In this document: in pieces, positions 61,679 to 64,000 of the stretch
How the letters are laid out: every line of letters begins with the position of its first letter
Position numbering within the stretch: position 1 is the stretch's first letter
From: an uncultured Clostridium sp.
GTDB lineage: Bacteria > Bacillota > Clostridia > TANB77 > CAG-508
Length of the DNA stretch: 64,000 nt
Reading direction: 5' to 3'
Assembly: GCA_902462295.1 (NCBI GenBank)
Contig: CABQAZ010000002.1
Location: 67,780 to 131,779 of the forward strand
Position numbers and translations under genes: made by a program
Notes under the pieces: model-generated
Told to the model about the DNA's origin: nothing
Database searches by the model: none
Seen by the model: the letters and a program-made list of their open reading frames with translations, nothing else

Positions 61679-62286
61679 TATATTTCCTCCTCTTTTTCTA
61701 TTGCTTGTATACATCTTCTATATTCTGGTTGATTTTCTACACATGTTATTAGTGTTAGTCTATTTTCTTCAGTATCTTCTAGGTATTCCCAATCTGTATC
61801 TTTTATGATTCCACATTTTTCTACTTCATATATTTTTTCAAATTTATTATGAGTATATTTTATTTCATCTCCTTCTTTTAATTGTTTTAGGTTTTGAAAG
61901 TAGTTTACTTCATATCCCCTATTATGTCCGGCTAATCCAACATTTCCTTCTTCTTTTTTTGTTTTTTCAAAATGTCCTACATATTGATTTAGTGTTTCTT
62001 TTGTTGTTCCTTCTGATATTTCTGCTTTTAATGAGATTTTTGGTATTTCTATTTTCCATATTTCTTTATTGTCTTTTAGTGATTCATTATCTTTTATCTG
62101 TTCTGGTATTTCTGCTTTTGCTTCTTCTATTTTGTTTTCTGTATTTAAATTTATTTCTTGTATATTTTCCATTATGTTTTCATTTTGTTGGGGTTTTATT
62201 TTATATTGATTAATAAATATTTGAAATATGATAAAAATTGTTAGTGATATAACATAAGCAATACCAGTTCTAGTAAATTTAAACAT
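61675..62286 (-). CDS. sortase (class D/E-like), second copy
   Basis: A 203-residue sortase with an N-terminal membrane helix (about 7-26), an acidic linker and the catalytic domain: His121 in GLAGHNRG, Cys182 in TLITC and Arg190 in PEYRRC. It resembles the sortase at 2616-3230 in build but is clearly a separate sequence. Its stop codon overlaps the adhesin start (TATTGA), so the two are translationally coupled and the adhesin is its obvious substrate. It is the first gene after a promoter with Spo0A boxes. Confidence 0.93.
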   Translation of the reverse strand: MFKFTRTGIAYVISLTIFIIFQIFINQYKIKPQQNENIMENIQEINLNTENKIEEAKAEIPEQIKDNESLKDNKEIWKIEIPKISLKAEISEGTTKETLNQYVGHFEKTKKEEGNVGLAGHNRGYEVNYFQNLKQLKEGDEIKYTHNKFEKIYEVEKCGIIKDTDWEYLEDTEENRLTLITCVENQPEYRRCIQAIEKEEEIY

Positions 62287-62383
62287 ACATTTACTATCAC
62301 CTCTCTTTTTGTTTTTTTAATTATTTGTGATTTCTTCGAATAAAATCTTGATTTAACTTTTTTTGAATTTAAATTCTAGTAAT

Positions 62384-62438
62384 ATGTTAACACCACTTAC
62401 ATATTTTGTCAAGAAAAATCGTTCGACAACATTCGACA
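62384..62438 (-). promoter_or_regulatory. sortase-adhesin promoter with tandem Spo0A boxes
   Basis: Minus strand -35 TTGACA (62407-62412), a 17-bp spacer and -10 TAACAT (62384-62389). Just upstream, TGTCGAA occurs twice in the same orientation (62422-62428, 62432-62438), ten bases apart, one helical turn. TGTCGAA is the Spo0A-binding 0A box. Activation of this promoter, or control of the divergent HD-GYP gene, would be the expected effect. Confidence 0.65.
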
Positions 62439-62467
62439 ATATGATTCATTATAAAAGAAAAATTTTC

Positions 62468-62496
62468 TTGCACATTTTATAATTTAATGTTATTAT
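62468..62496 (+). promoter_or_regulatory. possible promoter of the HD-GYP gene
   Basis: TTGCAC (62468-62473), a 17-bp spacer, TATTAT (62491-62496), 53 bp before the ATG. The 0A boxes lie 30-46 bp upstream of this -35. Confidence 0.5.
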
Positions 62497-62549
62497 ATAC
62501 TTAAATATTTTAACCTAATTGATAATATTAGAAAGGAATTTTATTACAA

Positions 62550-63476
62550 ATGAAAGAAATTGTAGAATCTTTTGATTTTTATGACCAAACATATTTAAAA
62601 TCTTATAATTTAGATAAAGCAATACAATATCAATTAAATCTTTTAGACTCTTTAGACCTTTTTACAAGAAAACATTGTGAACATGTAGCCACAATAACTT
62701 GTAATTTATGTAGAAAACTACACTTATCTAAAGGATTTACTGAATATTGTACAATTTGTGCTTATTTACATGATATTGGTAAACTATTTATACCATATAA
62801 AGTTCTTCAAAAACCAGCAAAATTAACACCAGAGGAATATGAAATTATAAAAAAACACACAGTTCTAGGATATAAACTCTGTTTAAAAGACCCTAAGTTA
62901 AGACCTTATTATGCCGGAGCTTATTATCATCATGAAGCACTTGATGGTTCTGGTTATCCTCAAGGATTGCGTAAAAAAGATATACCATATGAAGCACAAA
63001 TTATACGTGTTGCAGATGAATATGATGCACTTGTTAACAAAAGACAATATAAATCTCATATTGGTATTACAGATGCATTAAAAATTATTATTCAAAACTC
63101 ACAACCAGCACCTAATGCCCCAATTTTTTCTAAAGTTGGAAAAAATAATAAAAAGATTGTTAAAACTCTTCTTAAAGTTGTTATTGAAGATATTGAATAT
63201 GAAATTGCATGTACAATAGATTATGTTAAAGACTTAAATAATGAACTTGATAGATATAAAAAAATAGAAAGTTATATTCAAAAGAAAAACTCTTCAAAGA
63301 AAAATAAAGACATTGTATATTATGAACAATATATTGATTTATTATTAAGACCTGATGAATCTATTGAAGATTTTTATATGCTTTATCAAGAATTAAAAGA
63401 TGCTTATGAAGTAAGAAAAAAAATGTTAGATGATTTATATAAAGAAATTAAAAATATAAAAAAACTTCGTGTTTAA
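62550..63476 (+). CDS. HD-GYP domain phosphohydrolase
   Basis: A 308-residue soluble protein. The HD motif is in AYLHDIGKLFIPYKVL, and the GYP part is HHEALDGSGYPQGLRKKDIP, both complete, followed by RVADEYDALV. HD-GYP enzymes hydrolyse cyclic-di-GMP (sometimes 3'3'-cGAMP). There is no receiver or membrane domain; the C-terminal third is Lys-rich and helical. AAAGGAA lies 12 bases before the ATG. It is divergent from the second sortase operon across a gap with Spo0A boxes. Confidence 0.88.
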   Translation: MKEIVESFDFYDQTYLKSYNLDKAIQYQLNLLDSLDLFTRKHCEHVATITCNLCRKLHLSKGFTEYCTICAYLHDIGKLFIPYKVLQKPAKLTPEEYEIIKKHTVLGYKLCLKDPKLRPYYAGAYYHHEALDGSGYPQGLRKKDIPYEAQIIRVADEYDALVNKRQYKSHIGITDALKIIIQNSQPAPNAPIFSKVGKNNKKIVKTLLKVVIEDIEYEIACTIDYVKDLNNELDRYKKIESYIQKKNSSKKNKDIVYYEQYIDLLLRPDESIEDFYMLYQELKDAYEVRKKMLDDLYKEIKNIKKLRV

Positions 63477-63525
63477 TATTATAAAACTTAGTAATCTAAA
63501 ATATATAATTATGAATTCATTTAAT

Positions 63526-63554
63526 TGAAGGAGACTTATAGTCTCCTTCATTAT
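63526..63554. terminator. bidirectional terminator after the HD-GYP gene
   Basis: TGAAGGAGAC pairs perfectly with GTCTCCTTCA around TTATA, between convergent genes. Confidence 0.8.
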
Positions 63555-63571
63555 CTTTCTAATCTAACTAG

Positions 63572-64000
63572 TTACCATCTATATAAACTTGTTACTTTAT
63601 ACCATCCACTTGTTTTAGTATCTATTGTGATTACTTCCGTAGATACTTTATCTCCATTTGATTTATCTTTCATTTCTACTTTGAATTTATAAACACCATT
63701 TTTTGCTTTACATTTATTTTCTAAATCTAAAACAATTACTTTTCTTGTACTCTTTGTTGTTTTTGCTGTGTATGAATATACTTGTTTACCATTATTGTTC
63801 ATATCTGTTATTTTTATACTTTCTAATCCGCTATTATCTGTTACACTAAGAGAGTAATTAGACAAATTAATAGGGAAACAATTCATACCAGAAATTTTAG
63901 GAGAAGCATTAATAGCATAATAATTTATAGTTTTATTATTTTCTATTTTACTTGCTTTCTTTATTTGATAATATCTTGTTGATGTTCCATATTTATTTTT
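63572..64000 (-). CDS. C-terminal part of an exported Ig-like repeat protein, runs past window
   Basis: The minus-strand frame is open from the right edge to a stop at 63572, giving at least 142 residues; the start lies outside. The ATG at 63886 is internal, since the frame continues upstream with sense codons (ending ASPKISGMNCF). The visible part is a beta-rich Ig-like domain (YSLSVTDNSGLESIKITDMN), then a last stretch ending SGWYKVTSLYRW. There is no C-terminal anchor or sorting signal. It is likely the end of a larger secreted protein of unknown function. Confidence 0.7.
   Translation of the reverse strand, partial: KNKYGTSTRYYQIKKASKIENNKTINYYAINASPKISGMNCFPINLSNYSLSVTDNSGLESIKITDMNNNGKQVYSYTAKTTKSTRKVIVLDLENKCKAKNGVYKFKVEMKDKSNGDKVSTEVITIDTKTSGWYKVTSLYRW

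Noticed and set aside
1..64000. tRNA or rRNA genes
   Set aside because: I scanned for GTTCGA-type T-loops and cloverleaf pairs on both strands and found none that fit.

Overview
The window is a strongly AT-rich chromosomal segment from an endospore-forming, Gram-positive member of the Clostridia. The evidence is an almost complete set of sporulation genes (spoIIAA, spoIIAB, sigF, spoIID, spoIIQ, spoIVFA, spoIVFB, spoVM), sortases with their surface substrates, a T-box leader, strong AGGAGG ribosome binding sites and simple intrinsic terminators. I saw no tRNA, rRNA, CRISPR array, transposase or prophage.

Layout. 1-4320: an operon running leftwards of a membrane-anchored exported protein, a sortase and a large DUF11/Cna-B surface protein that continues past the left edge. 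4433-15259: a leftward block of glycogen metabolism (glgP, debranching enzyme), a class A penicillin-binding protein, holA, a YvcK-like protein and murB. 15437-20915: NfeD with an SPFH protein, a cation exporter, a small unknown protein, and clpC preceded by an overlapping 56-residue gene. 20984-23980: spoVM with a 48-residue hydrophobic partner, a P-loop kinase-like protein, HU, and a MurJ/SpoVB-type flippase broken by a one-base frameshift. 24288-29952: rplM-rpsI, three membrane proteins, tgt and queA. 30132-35493: a heptad-repeat protein, ileS of the IleRS2 type under a T-box, rpmA and rplU. 35654-42267: a DUF975 protein, uvrB, two rightward genes of unknown function (the first with foreign-looking composition), separate coaB and coaC, and a LysR regulator. 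42339-45471: a cadherin-like membrane protein and a glucosaminidase carrying a dockerin-like tail. 45727-53877: a U32 peptidase-like protein, dxs and the sigma-F sporulation cluster. 54039-59888: dtd, a zinc-ribbon protein, gpsA, plsY, der and spoIVFB/spoIVFA. 59974-62286: a second sortase with a thioester-domain adhesin. 62550-64000: an HD-GYP protein and the C-terminal end of another exported protein.

Themes. Several parts converge on the cell envelope and the spore: peptidoglycan synthesis and flipping, two sortase-adhesin loci, a glucosaminidase, phospholipid and isoprenoid precursors, and the forespore engulfment machinery. Copies of the Spo0A box TGTCGAA lie upstream of spoIIAA, as expected, and also as a tandem pair between the second sortase operon and the HD-GYP gene, which suggests a link between sporulation control, cyclic-di-GMP and surface adhesion.

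The most unusual non-coding content is a family of intergenic palindromes built on GGGACCGGGTATTTT, whose outer arms change together so that pairing is kept. There are also two roughly 190-bp elements with 23-24-bp terminal inverted repeats and branched-hairpin interiors; one of them has partial relatives elsewhere in the window. These are either miniature mobile elements or structured RNAs; the sequence alone does not decide.
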